Of a stretch of DNA of 64,000 nt, positions 35,912 through 47,862 are shown one piece after another (within the stretch, counting starts at the first letter, position 1; each line of letters opens with the position of its first letter). Origin of the DNA: Stictocephala bisonia (Eukaryota; Arthropoda; Insecta; Hemiptera; Membracidae); assembly GCA_035578905.1 (NCBI GenBank), contig JAQJVL010002604.1, positions 25,904 through 89,903 of the forward strand, in the 5' to 3' direction. Below the pieces are notes generated by a model. It had not been told where the DNA came from. It saw only the letters and a list, made by a program, of their open reading frames with translations, and ran no database searches. A program made the translations under genes and the position numbers.

Positions 35912-36890
35912 TAGAATTTAAAGAATCAAATTTACTAAAGCACTGACTTGCACCGTTTGAATAAAAGTTTGGTGGTTTTACTTTCAGATTATTTAAATTA
36001 TCACCCAACTTCAAAAAATAATTATTGAATTTTTCTGCAACTTCATAAGTCATTAGTTATTTTACCATTTATTTCTAGTTCAATATTTAAGTTATTGCTA
36101 TTTTTTTGTCCTGTCACTTCTTTTAAAATTTCCCAAGTTCGCTTTGTATTTTTTTATTGATTTCAAAAAGATGTGAATAGTAGTTATTTTTAAGTTTTCT
36201 AATATCATTATTAAGCTTATTTCTATAAGATTTAAAATATTCTTTCACCTGTTTCATTAACAAATTTCTTTTTTTAATCCGGTGGCAAGTATCAACATCT
36301 ATCCATGGCTTTAGCTTTACTACTTTCCGTTTCGTGGTTTTAATAACTTTATTACTTTCTAATATAAGTCTACTTATTTTTGTGTGAAAAACATTAAACG
36401 CTTGTGAGGCATCTGGTTGCAAATATACATTACTCCAATCAACAGTATCGAGTAAGCTATCCAGTCTGTTGTAGTCAATACGATAAACATTCTGCGTGAC
36501 CTTGACCGGGATACGATCAGCTGATACCACCTCTCCGCTGCCAGTCAGCCAAGCAGCTGTCATACAGTGATCCGTTATGTTGCTCTCAATTACTGCTGTA
36601 CAAATATTTATTTTGTTTATATTACTTATTTTAACTAGCAAATGATCAATACAAGTTCGGGATGTTTCTGTTATTCGGGTTGGAGTATTAATAAGTGAAT
36701 GTATTCCATTATTAGCTAAAAGGATTTTATATTCATCAATTGTATTTGTATGCTCTAAAGTATCCAGGTTCATGTCACCTATAATAATTAGATTCTTACA
36801 ATTCTTCACAGATTTATTTGAAAGGTACGTTCTTAGTTCATCAATGAATAACAAATCAGAAAACCTATGCAATTTATAGAAAGCTGCCAA
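35912..36890 (-). pseudogene. LINE endonuclease C-terminal half and linker
   Basis: The 255-codon frame (36890-36123) has NLIIIGDMNLDTLEH, TRTCIDHLLV-like SRTCIDHLLVK and ESNITDHCMTAAWL, the GDxN, IDH and SDH blocks of apurinic-type LINE endonucleases. A basic KLKPWIDVDTCHRIKKRN stretch leads into the linker. A second frame (36053-35832) has EVAEKFNNYFLKLGDNL, the segment just before the RT. The N-terminal third of the nuclease is absent. Confidence 0.8.
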
Positions 36891-36905
36891 GTGAAAATCA
36901 CAATC

Positions 36906-38097
36906 TAATTGCTTAAAACCTATCTCATAATATTCTGATTGTGACTATTAAATAAAGAATAGTAAGTATTGTGGACTTAGTCAGCGTTCAACATACGTAG
37001 CAAGCATTTCTTAATTGTTTAATAAGTTTTTGATTTTTAATAGCCACTACATAAGCATTTCTTGCATATTATAGTAACTGATTTTAGCCAAGCCCTCTTG
37101 CAATCTGTCCTCCTAACACGGAAAAAATTACTATTGTTGCATACTTACAGAGCCAAGGAAAGTACGGCCTTAAGTCAATTGAAAATGTACATCTTTGCTC
37201 AGCCATTTCATGCTTATGGTATCAGGTAATTCAAATAAAATTAGCATGTCAAAAGAACAAACACAAATGCGAAACAAACAATTGCTGTTTTAATGAACTG
37301 CTCAGATTTTTCAGAGTGTACTTTAAGAGTTAGGAATGTGCTGCTTATTTTTCAGAGCCCTTACCTCACTGACAGCATAAAAGAAGCTAGTATCATTTTT
37401 GATGACAGAATACTTGGATCAGAAGAAAGATCTGATACACCTGACAGTTGGCAGTGATTCAATGAGCATCTACCAATTTATAAGGCAAGTCCATTCTACA
37501 AAAAAGGATTGAAATTAGGAAAATCGTAAAATTTGTTTCCATTGTTGTTCTCGAGATATGCCTTATGCTCCCTTTCGGTCTCAGTTTGTTATTAAGCATG
37601 GGCGATCAGATGATGTAATTGACACTCGTTTTAGCAATGCAAATATTGAAAACTAGTTAAGTGATAGACAGACAATGAAACCTGAAAGTTGGTAGATTTT
37701 AAAAACTGCCTAATAAGAGAGTTCAGTCTATTTGCAAGGAACTAGTTTTTAACATACCTATGCATGCATGTAATGAACACACAAAAGTAAAATCTAAAAA
37801 GAGGAAGTTGCAAGAATCTAAACAAAAGTGAAATGGTCATGAATGAAAATTATCCAAGTGTTGAAGAAAAGTGCTTAAAGAAGGGAAAGAAACAGAAGAC
37901 GTATTTCGAAACAAAGTTCTTTGATACAATTCCAAAACCAATGAAAGAAATGTTAAAAGAAACAAAACATGATACACAACGAGGAACTAAGCAAACAGAT
38001 GTCACTGAAATCCACCAGAATAAAAGTAACAATGATCAAAAGTTTACCAGTGAAAAAGATTTAAAGAAGAATTACGTGATTTCAAACACTAAAGGAT
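36906..38097 (+). other. Left flank of the Polinton; possible decayed element
   Basis: No clean gene. Frames near 37560-37640 read RSDDVIDTRFSNANIEN, and a Lys-rich frame (37833-38103) reads into the Polinton target site. I do not recognise the protein with confidence. It may be part of the same broken element as the Ulp1-like and SGNH-like pieces beyond 59,000, but that is a guess. Confidence 0.25.
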
Positions 38098-38103
38098 ATG
38101 GTC
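38098..38103. repeat. Polinton target-site duplication, left copy (ATGGTC)
   Basis: ATGGTC sits immediately outside the left terminus and again at 58253-58258 outside the right terminus. Six bp is the known Polinton/Maverick duplication size. Confidence 0.9.
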
Positions 38104-38900
38104 AGTAGACATAAACTAGGGGTTTGAGGCTCACTTTTCTGGCCTCTGATTGGTCGAGAGCGGTCACGTGACTTGTCCAAGATGGCGGCGCAGTGGTACC
38201 AACCCCCGTGGGAATTTTCCCTCCCAAAATTTCCCTCAAATTCCTAAATTTCCCTCTAAATTCCCACATCATACTATATAAAATACACTCTTAACCTAAC
38301 TTTTTCCGTGTTATACTATATAAAATGCAAAAAAGATGGCGGTCTTTACACTATATAAAATGCTTTTGGGTATTCCTCTGTGGCTACCTTCGTACGATGC
38401 ACGCGTCGTCTGCTGGTCGAGCGCGCATGCGCGGGGACTTGTGCTCGGTGGACAAGCGCGTTACGTCACCACTCATACAGCGGTGCGAAACTCGGGTATA
38501 GGACTCCAGGACTGGTTTTCCCGGCGCGACACTCAAGGGCGGGCATGCGTGGGAACTACCAACAGCTGTGCGCGGGATGACGTAATCGAGTTTCAAGTCT
38601 GGACAGGCGCCTGATCCAAAGCTACGTTCTGATTGGTTACCCCCTCCCCTCCCCCTCCCCTCCCCTCCCCCTTCTCTCCCTACTTCACCTACCTACCACA
38701 AGTAATCTTTCTCACTTCTGCTCTTGCGCTCGCGCCGATCAGACGTTGATTGCTCCTACTCGTTATTAAATACAATTATTCTCATCATAAATACTTTAAC
38801 TTGATTCTTGTAATTTATATTTTGGACACCGTTCTCTGTACGGTATTTTGGGCCCTTTGTTTTACTTTAATTTAATAATTAATTTCATTGTATCCTAACC
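38104..38900. promoter_or_regulatory. Left terminal noncoding region with three TATA-like repeats
   Basis: The sequence CTATATAAAATRC occurs three times at about 38275, 38313 and 38351, each a good TATA box. A CpG-rich tract (38390-38590) and a C-rich run (38641-38692), whose complement could form a quadruplex, follow before the PolB ATG at 38901. The same region is mirrored at 57454-58252. It presumably serves as replication origin end and PolB promoter; that role is inferred from position only. Confidence 0.5.
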
Positions 38901-41900
38901 ATGGAATCCTTTGCCATTAACGATAACCTGGTCACCATATCCCGTCGATTCGACACTTCCGTTCCGATCTCCTTCACGTACTTACTGAACATAAAAATAA
39001 AATTATGTCCGAAATAAATAACCACCTAAACAGGCTCGGGGGAGTCAAATGTTACATCGCGGTTCAAATTAAATTCACAAAAATTGTTAACAACGAAGAA
39101 ATGACTACAACTCCCTTCTTTCATGGTAAAACTCGTCCTTTGCTACCTTCCGACTCTCTAGATACTCAGTATTCCGAGGCTACAGACAAAATTTTAGAAA
39201 GCGTGGGTAGGTGGGTTAGTCAGGGTAGTGGGTGGGTAATTGAAAACGTTTTACACCTAGATCTGTTCATTGTTAAATTTCAACCTTTGTACGCCTCTTC
39301 TTACATACCCACTCCGAAAAAAATTAACCATTCCAAACAGGGAATTATAAATATTAAGAACGAAGATCAAAAATGTTTCCTCTACTCTGTACTTGCCCAT
39401 CTGTACCCTGACCGAAATAGGCGAATAAGCTACTACAAAAAACTTGAATCTAAATTAAACATGTCCGGGATTAGCTATCCTGTCAAAATTACCGATTTAG
39501 ACAAATTTGAAAAATTGAACCCCGCTTTATCCGTAAATGTCTTTGGATTTGAAAAAGACGAAATTTATCCTTTGCGTATAACCAAAGAAAAATTCAGACT
39601 TCACCACGTAAACTTGTTACTACTGACTACTGACACTACCTCCCACTACTGTTTAATCACTAACATGTCTCGACTTTTAGCTCACTTAACTAAATACCGT
39701 TCAGCTATGTTCTACTGTGACTACTGCCTACACAGATTTTGGACTAAAGACTTACTTACTAACCACTTACCTTTGTGTTCACCACACGGTGCACAAAAGA
39801 CCAGACTTCCTACTGAAGACGAAAAACTTATGTATTTTAAAAACTACACACTTACTCACAAAGTCCCATTTACCATTTACTGTGACTTCGAGTCCTTTGT
39901 CGTTCCAATCGACACAGCACTGAATGACCCTACTACTTCACACACTACAAACACTGCCCACCACGTCCCCTCTGTTTTTGTTACGTAATTATTGACAGTG
40001 ATGGCAAACCAGTAAAACAACCCAAAGGTCTATAGCGGCCCCGACGTTGTAGATACTTTTCTAAATTGTTTGATTGAGGAGTCTAAAGAGCTCTTACCAA
40101 ATTATTCATAAAAATATTCCTATTAATATGTCTCCACAAGACAAAATTGTTTTCAAAAATGCTACCACACCTGTCACCTTTGTCAAAAACCTTTAGAACG
40201 GAGACAAAGTGGCCAACCATAATCATTTAACGGGTGAGTTCTTGGGACCCCGCCCACAATTCATGTAACTTAAACTATAAAGTTCCCGATCACATTCCAG
40301 TCTTTTTCCATAACCTCAGAGGTTATTGACTGCCACCACTTGATCCAAGGGCTAGGCAAATCAAAAAAGAAAAACTGTTATGTATCGCTACAACTAGTGA
40401 GCGGTACATTTCAGTCACCCTTGAGTCACTTCGTTTCCTGGATTCTTTACAGTTCCTTAACGCCTCTTTGGACAGCTCTCGTCCTCCAACCTAGTTTCTG
40501 ACGGGGCTTCCAAATTCAAAATTTTAGGGCAGTGTATGCCTAATACTGAACTAATTCTACGCAAAAGGTGTATATCCATACACTTACATGACCAATCAAT
40601 CAAAATTTAACGATACTGAACTGCCTCCCAAGGAGGCGTTCTACAACGGACCTGACCAAAACACATATCACTGACGAAGACTAACTTACACGCACAGACT
40701 GTGTGGAATACTTTTGACATTGACTTCAATGAAACAGTACCACGACCTTTACCTACTGACATGACGTGTTATTACTTGCCGATGTGTTTGAAAATTTTAG
40801 AGGACGACAAGTATGACTTACTACGGGATGGACCCCTGTTAACGTCTACCTCTGCCCTCCGGTACTGGCATGGAATTCCATGCTAAGATGACAGACGTAC
40901 ATCTTGAATTACTCACAGACATTGATCAACAACTTGTTGTTGAGTCTGGATCCGGGGCGGTGTCTCCATGATACCTAACCGGTACGCCCAGGCCAACAAT
41001 CCCTACTTTACCAACTTGACAACACAAAACCCACAAATTACCTACTTTACCTCGATTGTAATAATTTATACGGAACCAGGCATGTCCGATACGACTCCCA
41101 GAGTCTGGCTTTAACTGGATCGACCCACAGGACATTGACATTACAAACGTACCCGACGACTCTGACATAGGTTACATTTTAGAGGTTGACGTTACACTAC
41201 CCAGTACCATTTACACGACTTACATTCTGACTTTCCACTGGCCCCCGAACGAAAAGTGGTGACATACGACATTGCTATCGACATACTGTAGGGACTTGCT
41301 AGACGAACTCGACTATAAACCTCCCAAGACTGAAAAACTACTGACTACTCTCTCTGACAAAACCAAGTACGTTGTACACTACCGCACTTTGAAACTTTAC
41401 CTCGAACTTGGACTTGTACTGACTAAAATACACAGAGTTCTTAGCTTTAAACAGTCTGCCTGGTTAGCCCCATTTTATTAACTTCAATACCGAAAAAAAG
41501 AAAACAGTCTAAAATAACTTTGAAAAAGATTTTTTTAAGTTAATGAACAACGCCACATATGGAAAATCTTTGGAAAATGTTAGGTCACGTAGTGATTTTA
41601 AACTTGTAAATAACGAGAAAACAATTGGTAAAATGACAGCTAGTCCCAGACTCAAGACTTTCTTTGCTTACAATAAAGATATCGCGGGGATTGGCTTTAA
41701 AAAAACAAACCATCTTCTTAAACAGGAACCCATTTTATGTTGGATTTACAGTTTTAGAAATTTCGAAATTAATAATTGTATAACTTTTCATTTCAACTGG
41801 GGCAGTTACAAAGTACGGGAAAAACGTTAAGCCTTTGCATGACTGATACAGACTCACTATTCTACAAAACGTATATACTCCGGATGTCTATGCGGACATG

Positions 41901-42386
41901 AAAAATGAATTACACCTTTTTGATACTTCAGACTATCCACCTAGCCAGCCCCATGTTATAGTAATGGTAAACAAAAAAGTGTTAGGAAAATTTAAAGACG
42001 AGTTAAATTCAAATCCAGCTAGGGAAATAATTGGCTTGAGAGCGAAATGCTACTCTGTTTTTAAACTCAGATCTAGAGGAAAAGAAGGTGGCTTAAAGGC
42101 GTCCCCCCGAGTCGCGATAAAAAAGCACCTAAAACACCAAATGTATAAAGACTGTTTGCTTAACCACACGTTAAAAACAACATCAGCTCTAAATATCCGC
42201 AGTGACAAACATAACATTTACACGCAAAATATTTCAAAATTATCACTATCTCCCTTTGACGATAAAAGATACATTTTGGAAAACGGCATTAGATACTTTA
42301 GCCATACGGAACATCACATTATTATAAAAAACGATCTTTAGAACACGACCATGATGTACACAACTAAAAAACCAAAACTAAAATAA
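38901..42386 (+). pseudogene. polB: Protein-primed DNA polymerase B, left-arm copy, frameshifted
   Basis: Colinear with the intact right-arm gene from ATG at 38901 to TAA at 42386. A one-base loss at about 38965 knocks out the N-terminal frame. A clean 327-codon stretch (39005-39988) then matches the other copy except for a few substitutions (for example Cys for Trp near its start). Beyond 39,990 dozens of single-base insertions and losses break it. Exonuclease, palm and TDTDS blocks can all be located in shifting frames. Whether the damage is biological or from an unpolished read cannot be decided here. Confidence 0.85.
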
Positions 42387-42611
42387 AAACGTACCTTAAA
42401 AAAGTTCACCCATGATGTACATGTGAAAAAAAATAATAAGTACAGTACAAAAAAGTAATGTCGTAACAACAAGATTGACTTCCAGACTTCTATGAAGTCC
42501 CATCAATACGTTCCCTGTATCTATAACGCTCCATTACTGACTGACTGACATTCCCTTCCCCCACCACTCCTTCCTTTCCCACATCCTGTTCTTATTGCGT
42601 CACTTGCACTA

Positions 42612-43036
42612 ATGGCGCCAATAGGTTCCACTTGCTTCTCTCGCTGCAGTGGAACCTATGTAAAAATTTAATAACTTTTTTGAAATTAAACAATTAGAAC
42701 TTCCAAAATCAATTCAATCAATACTTGATACAAATTACTTTTCTAAAAAAGACGGTCCACCACAGTATCACTTTGAAAACGTGAGGCTGGACACTTTTCT
42801 AAATAGGCCAGTCCCATTCCTCAACCCACATGTAATGGTTAAAAGTCTGGCTTTTATTATTTAAATTATAGGCGACCGCAGTTCGCTGTTTCTCATGTGG
42901 TATACATATCGGATTGTGGGGAAGAGGGTGAAGGTTCCATTTGATGAACATAAAAAATACTCTCCAAACTGTAGGTTTTGTTAATGGCCTACCTTTAATA
43001 CAATTTGCTGGTAGAGATGTTTGTGGAAATAACTAA
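42612..43036 (+). pseudogene. BIR-domain (IAP-like) protein, left-arm copy
   Basis: Same gene as 53785-53367, read forward. ATG at 42612; the stop is at 43034-43036. The BIR start block and the DEH....PNC-like end block are both present but in different frames because of several one-base indels, at positions different from the breaks in the right-arm copy. Confidence 0.7.
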
Positions 43037-43059
43037 ACCCTTTTACGGTCTGAATGAGA

Positions 43060-43203
43060 TGGATATGGTTGACTGTACGAATGTGGCTCTGGGGTGTAAA
43101 AACCCGTATCCAAAAGCGAATGTGGCTCTGGGGTGTGAAAAACTCGTATCCATAAGCGAATGTGGCTCTGGGGTGTGAAAACCCGTATCCAAAAGCGAAT
43201 GTG
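43060..43203. repeat. 39-bp tandem repeat, left arm
   Basis: Three units of CGAATGTGGCTCTGGGGTGT... plus a partial one lie between the BIR gene and the integrase. Mirrored at 53203-53330. Confidence 0.8.
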
Positions 43204-43427
43204 ATTTGAATGAGTGTGTGAGAAGGACACTCTATGGCTGGATAGTATCCGTATGGTCCAGGGTGTGTTGAAAGGGTTTTAGAATTGGCAGGGAGGGCAG
43301 TGTAACTTTATTTATATTATTTTTATGGTCGACTGTCACCGTATGGAGCGAGGATGGGGCTCCATACACCAAAAAAAAAAACTACAAATAAATTGTTAAA
43401 CTTTACCTAAACCCTTCCATTCTTCAT

Positions 43428-44029
43428 ATGAGTGTAAGAGAGCAGATAGAGCAAGAGAGCTATCATGCTCCAGTTAGAAAAAGATTCCCTACTAGACCTG
43501 TAGAAGTTAAGGGAATACAAGACTTGTTCCAAGCGGACTTGGTTGAAATTGATACCCTATTCTAAACAAAACCGAGGCATACAAGTACATCTTAACAATA
43601 ATAAATTGTTTTAGCAAATACGCCTTTGCTGTTCCATTAAAAGACAAGACTGGACCAGAAATTGTTAAAGCCATTACACCCATATTAAAGTGAATAAAAT
43701 GAAACACTTACAAACTGATGCGGGTAAAGAATTTTACAACGCAGGATTTACAAAGTTGATGAATAGCTATGGGTATAAACCATTACTCGAGGCTACAGTG
43801 ACAAGAAGGGCGTCCATCGTAGAGCGGTTTCAACCGCAGTCTCAAAGCATTAATGTGGCGAAAGTTCACAGAGCAAGGTAAGTATCAGTGGGGTCAAGAT
43901 GCTAACCATTCCCTATTGGAAGAGTACAACACAAGAAAACACAAAACTATTGGCATGGCTCCAAGTCATGTGAACAAAAAGAAATGAAAACATAGTCAGA
44001 AAAAACATTAATAAAAACAGACAAAAATA
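43428..44029 (+). pseudogene. Polinton integrase, left-arm copy, broken
   Basis: ATG at 43428. The first part reads cleanly through VEVKGIQDLFQADLVEI with the first catalytic Asp, then a stop appears at 43563 after an indel. The second Asp (QTDAGKEF, 43714) and the Glu region (43818-43835) can be found in other frames. The chromodomain half seen in the right arm falls into the garbled tract after 44,030. Confidence 0.75.
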
Positions 44030-44950
44030 AAAGGGGGAAAAAAATTGGATAAAAAGGTTTTTTTCCTTTTTTTAAAATTTATTTTTTGACAAGGTTTGGG
44101 GAAATTAAGGGGGGGGTAGGGGGAATTATTAAAAAAAGGGGTTATTAGGGAAAAAGGGAAAATAAACCTATTATAAAGGGGGGGGATTAAAAGGGGGGGG
44201 AAAGGATATTTATGGGGGTAAAAAGGGGGGAAAAAAAACTATTTTTTAAAACAACCAAAACCCTTATAAAAGGGGGGGAAAAGAAAAAAAGGGGGGGGGA
44301 CGTTAAATAAAGGGGGAAAGGTAATTTAAGGAAAAAAAGGGGGGGGGGTAGGGATAAATAAAAAAGGAAAAAAAAGGGGGGGGTTTATTGGGAAAGGGAA
44401 AAAGGGGGGTAATAAAGGGGGGGAAAAAAGGGGGAAAAGGGGGGGGGTTAACTTGGGGGGGTAAAAGGGGGGGGTTTAGGGGGGAAAAAGGGGGGGGAAG
44501 AAAAATTTTAATGGGTAAAAAAACCAAAAGGAAAAAAAAAATTTTTTTAGGGTAAAAAATAAAGGACTTCCCCTTTTAAAACTACTTTCCCATCCATTAA
44601 AAATTTCAAAACAAAAATTCTAGTTATTTGAAAAAAAAAACTAAAAACTTTCCAAAAAGGTTTTGAAAAAAACTTTGGGAAATGTTTACATTTTTATAAC
44701 CAAAAAGGTTTTAAAAGTGGCAAAATTAAAAACAATTTTGGGTTCCTATTATTTCCCCCCCACAAAAAGGTTTCATAGTGGCTGGACCTAGAATTTTGGG
44801 CAAAAAAAAAAGGGGTTGGGTGTTAAACCATTTTTTTCGAACCAAAGGGGTTTAAAGGGTTTTTGAAAATGTTTAAAATTTTCTCAAAGCCTCTAAAACC
44901 AAACCCCCAAAGTATAAATTTTTAAAAAGTTTTTTGAAACCCAAAGGGAA
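44030..44950. other. Garbled low-complexity tract (G/A homopolymers)
   Basis: Runs of 6-10 G alternate with A runs. By position this should be the integrase chromodomain end and the ATPase Walker A half, and faint matches to the right arm survive (for example GATAAAAAGG and TTTTTTGACAAGG). The pattern looks like degraded base calling or consensus, not biology. A poly-proline open frame on the minus strand (44303-44527) is produced purely by it. Confidence 0.75.
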
Positions 44951-44954
44951 ATTT

Positions 44955-45375
44955 GGGGGGTTTTTGTATTTGATGAAAACACTAAAGTCTTACCGCCTAA
45001 AGAAGCTAAAAACAATTCTATTATGATTTTTGACGACATTGCGTGTGAAAAACACGATAATATACGCAACTACTTTACCATGGGTCCGACATAATAACAT
45101 TGATTCCTTTTATAATAGGACAAACCTACAGTAGGATACCTAAACAGTTGGTGAGAGATAATACAAACTTGATTATTTATTCAAACAGGACGAAACAAAT
45201 CTCAAACATGTGTACAATGGCCATGTAAAATACGGACATGACTTTTGAAAAGTTTAAAGAAATGTGCGCTTTAGCTTGGAAAGATAATTACAGTTTTATT
45301 TGTATTAGTAAGGATTGTGAATTGGATAAAGGGAGAGTACAGAATTGAGTTTTGACAAGTTTTTAGTCTCGTAAT
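44955..45375 (+). pseudogene. Packaging ATPase C-terminal half, left-arm copy
   Basis: Sequence matching the right-arm ATPase resumes with VFDENTKVLPPKEAKNNS at about 44970, includes the Walker B block IMIFDDIA (45022), and continues to about 45370 with indels. The Walker A half is lost in the preceding garbled tract. Confidence 0.7.
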
Positions 45376-45427
45376 ATAAATACGGTCAACTTTAATTTAC
45401 AACATCAGTTAGTGGACAGGTTACAAA

Positions 45428-46608
45428 ATTGGTGCTCTTCTACTATTTATAACGACATTGCCATTTTAAGAAACCAGAGTGTAATGTAAAGACACGCATA
45501 AGTTCAAATTTATGCACAAAGTATTACGCAGATAAAAAAAGGTTTTGTGGGAACTAGTTGTAGTAGAAAGTTGAGTAAATTTAACAACAGATGTTGGAGA
45601 CACAAACAAACAAATTTTAACAAACACACCGCGGTTGTACTATTAATGATATCCTCGAGTGAAAGAATGTACAATCGTGACCTTGTGGATACGGTTTTTA
45701 ACAAAAAGTGAAGAGCAAGGAGTACACTTTCAACTAGGTTATCTACCATGAGAACATGTTTAAACTGTACGGTTCGACAAACCTCCAAAATATGATTTCA
45801 AGATTTAGACCGTTCCCCCGATATATTTAACTTGTCGCTCTACCACTGGCTGGACCGTCATGGGAGCTTAAATTTTGCACATGTGTAGCATTCAGCTGTT
45901 TAGATTACTCATGCAAACTCCCACATGCTAGCAGATGTGGTGCACGTGACGGAGAGAATCAATTCCCATCCGCTCCCCCCACGAGGATTTTACGAGCAGT
46001 TAATAAAGTCCAATTCTATTTGAATGTGAGCTATAATGTTTCTTTGCCGCACAGGCCGTCTGGCCTACCAGAGTAGTACAAGGAAAAAACCATTTGCTGG
46101 TGCAAACAACCTAGCCCAAGGACTGTATACTGTAGAGTTCTAAAATCATGCATTACCTACGCTCGCTAAACATTGTAATAAATTCGGTATTAGCTTGAAT
46201 AACAAAGAGTATACAATTACAAATCATTGAACTCTAACGAACAGTGGCGTAACTTTACTGGTGCTAATCGTGACAGAGTTCTGGTTATTGAACTCTTATC
46301 TTATAGACCTACAATGGTGTTGACAGTAAGCCTATACAGAAATTAAAATCATTTATGGATAAAACTATTGAAAACGAACGAGTATACTGTAGCTGAAGTT
46401 CCACAATGGCGACACGGTTGGAAGCGAACTTATATATTCAAGGACTTAAACAGAAGAGAAGTCATTAAGTGGTTTGACACTCGAGTGAGACGATATTACA
46501 AGGGTCTGGACTTTGATGGTAAAGGTGTTTCCTTAAAACAGATAATTCGTTATTTGAGAAGAAATAAAAAAACGAGCGTTATTCTTTAGACAAGTTGAAC
46601 TACCGTAA
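45428..46608 (+). pseudogene. GT14-like Cys-rich protein, left-arm copy
   Basis: Left-arm counterpart of 51290-50082. Frames are broken many times, but the C-terminal third is better here than in the other arm: a 73-codon stretch (46368-46589) with EYTVAEVPQWRHGWKRT and KGVSLKQIIRYLRRNKK. The ending overlaps the next gene as TAATG (46606-46610). Confidence 0.6.
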
Positions 46609-46811
46609 TGGTAAAGAAAAAGGTTCATTTTAATGACACAGTAACTGTGTTTTATATTCCCAAGGAAATGTTAAAACTAGGATAGAGAACGTTTTAAACG
46701 TAGGATTCGTGATGTTGAAAGATTATAACGTCGGGGTGCTTTTAGCTTACATTAATGACGTGTTACCCACGTCCTATAGCAAGATCCGGTCTTTGTTTGA
46801 TGTTACAGTAA
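46608..46811 (+). pseudogene. PPP1R15/GADD34-like miniprotein, left-arm copy, frameshifted
   Basis: ATG at 46608 opens with the same PP1-docking motif region as the intact right-arm copy. An extra base near 46675 and another near 46735 break the helix that follows. Total span to the stop (204 nt) equals the intact copy. Confidence 0.7.
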
Positions 46812-46868
46812 AACTCCCCTTTATTATACCAAAAGAACAAACTTTGAAAATTTTATTCATTTATAAAC

Positions 46869-47846
46869 ATGCAACGATACAGTAAACATCGAATCTCGTA
46901 CGAGAAGAATTTTACAGTTGCATGATGCTGTTCGCCGCAAGTATCGAGCTTTCAAGTTGGGTAACAGTATACCGAGCAAACATTTAGAAAAAACAGTACA
47001 AACCAATTTTGGACTGAACTTAGAAAGAGAACGGAGATGGAAAATGATCCAAAGGAGGAGCCTATGGACCTCAGTGTGGACGAGCAGGATAATTTTAAGC
47101 CAGACTACATGTCTACACCTATAGGACCGTCGTGGAACACACAAGTGTTTGAAACATCGTCTCCCCCCTCCACCCTCAGTTAGTCATTTGATACAAAAGC
47201 CCCGCAAAGTTTCACGAGGCTTCACAGTACGTTATTAGAGACATTTAACGCGCCCATTACACAAAAATACATGTTAAAACTTTTAAAAGACGAAGTCGGT
47301 GTTAAGAATTAAAATGGACAATATTTACGGACCACATATAGACGGTGATAATTAATGGTGTGGTAATCAACTGCTTACATTTGACAACGAAGGAAACATT
47401 CACTTGAACAATGTACAGTACAGAGGAACCGAAGGCCTTTACGAATTATTATTTAAAAGGCAACCCGACGAAAATTTTATACACACAAGATGACTTGGAC
47501 GCTTATAAGATGTACTGATAAAAACTAATGCGCATAAAAAAGGTTATTTTACCTCATAATCACATTAACCGACCGACAAATTCCATAAAATATAAAAACA
47601 TAATTTCCGGATTTATTCCCAAACAAATGTACGGTAGAGGGCTAAAAGACTTTGGATCACGTGTACATTTCCTATTGGGACAATCCAAACGAGTTATGTG
47701 ATAGATTGAAACTAATTATAGCTTCGACAGAGGGCCGGGAAATGCTAAACCATAGGAACGAAATTCAAAACATAATCGAAGAATTAAAAGAAGCTAAAAT
47801 ATATCAGGAGCTGGCAATAGCCGTTACAAATCATCTAGTCGGTTGA
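46869..47846 (+). pseudogene. Polinton-associated hypothetical protein (GLYELLF/YW..PNEL family)
   Basis: Possible start ATG at 46869. Recognisable pieces: RRKYRAFKLG (46935), an acidic Pro-rich middle (47039-47180, several frames), the block EGLYELLFKRQPDEN (47433), a TNAHKKGY-like piece (47528) and the clean 64-codon end with YISYWDNPNELCDRLKLI (47661). I know this combination from many uncharacterised insect and cnidarian Polinton-linked proteins; no function is established to my knowledge. The last 350 bp cross from arm into loop, so only this copy has its C terminus. Several indels interrupt it. Confidence 0.6.
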
Positions 47847-47862
47847 GATTCGACTAGTAAAC

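Larger units (their letters stand above)
30776..36905 (-). mobile_element. Minus-strand LINE, 5'-truncated, with two insertions
   Basis: Read on the minus strand: endonuclease C-terminal part (36890-36123), linker and RT start (36053-35912), then a mariner-like insertion, RT (33653-32671), a C-terminal segment (32668-32080), an AT-rich 3' region holding a foldback element, and a TAA repeat end. The EN-then-RT order is that of CR1/Jockey-type LINEs. The 5' part of the endonuclease is missing beyond about 36905, the usual 5' truncation. Confidence 0.75.
38104..47498 (+). repeat. Left arm of Polinton palindrome
   Basis: Inverted match to 49195-58252. About 340 bp longer, chiefly because of the garbled G/A-run stretch at 44030-44950. 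From about 39,960 inward it carries a one-base indel roughly every 50-100 bp relative to the other arm. Confidence 0.9.

Noticed and set aside
44303..44527. Poly-proline open frame on the minus strand
   Set aside because: It comes entirely from G-homopolymer garbling; the right arm has ordinary integrase/ATPase sequence at the matching place.
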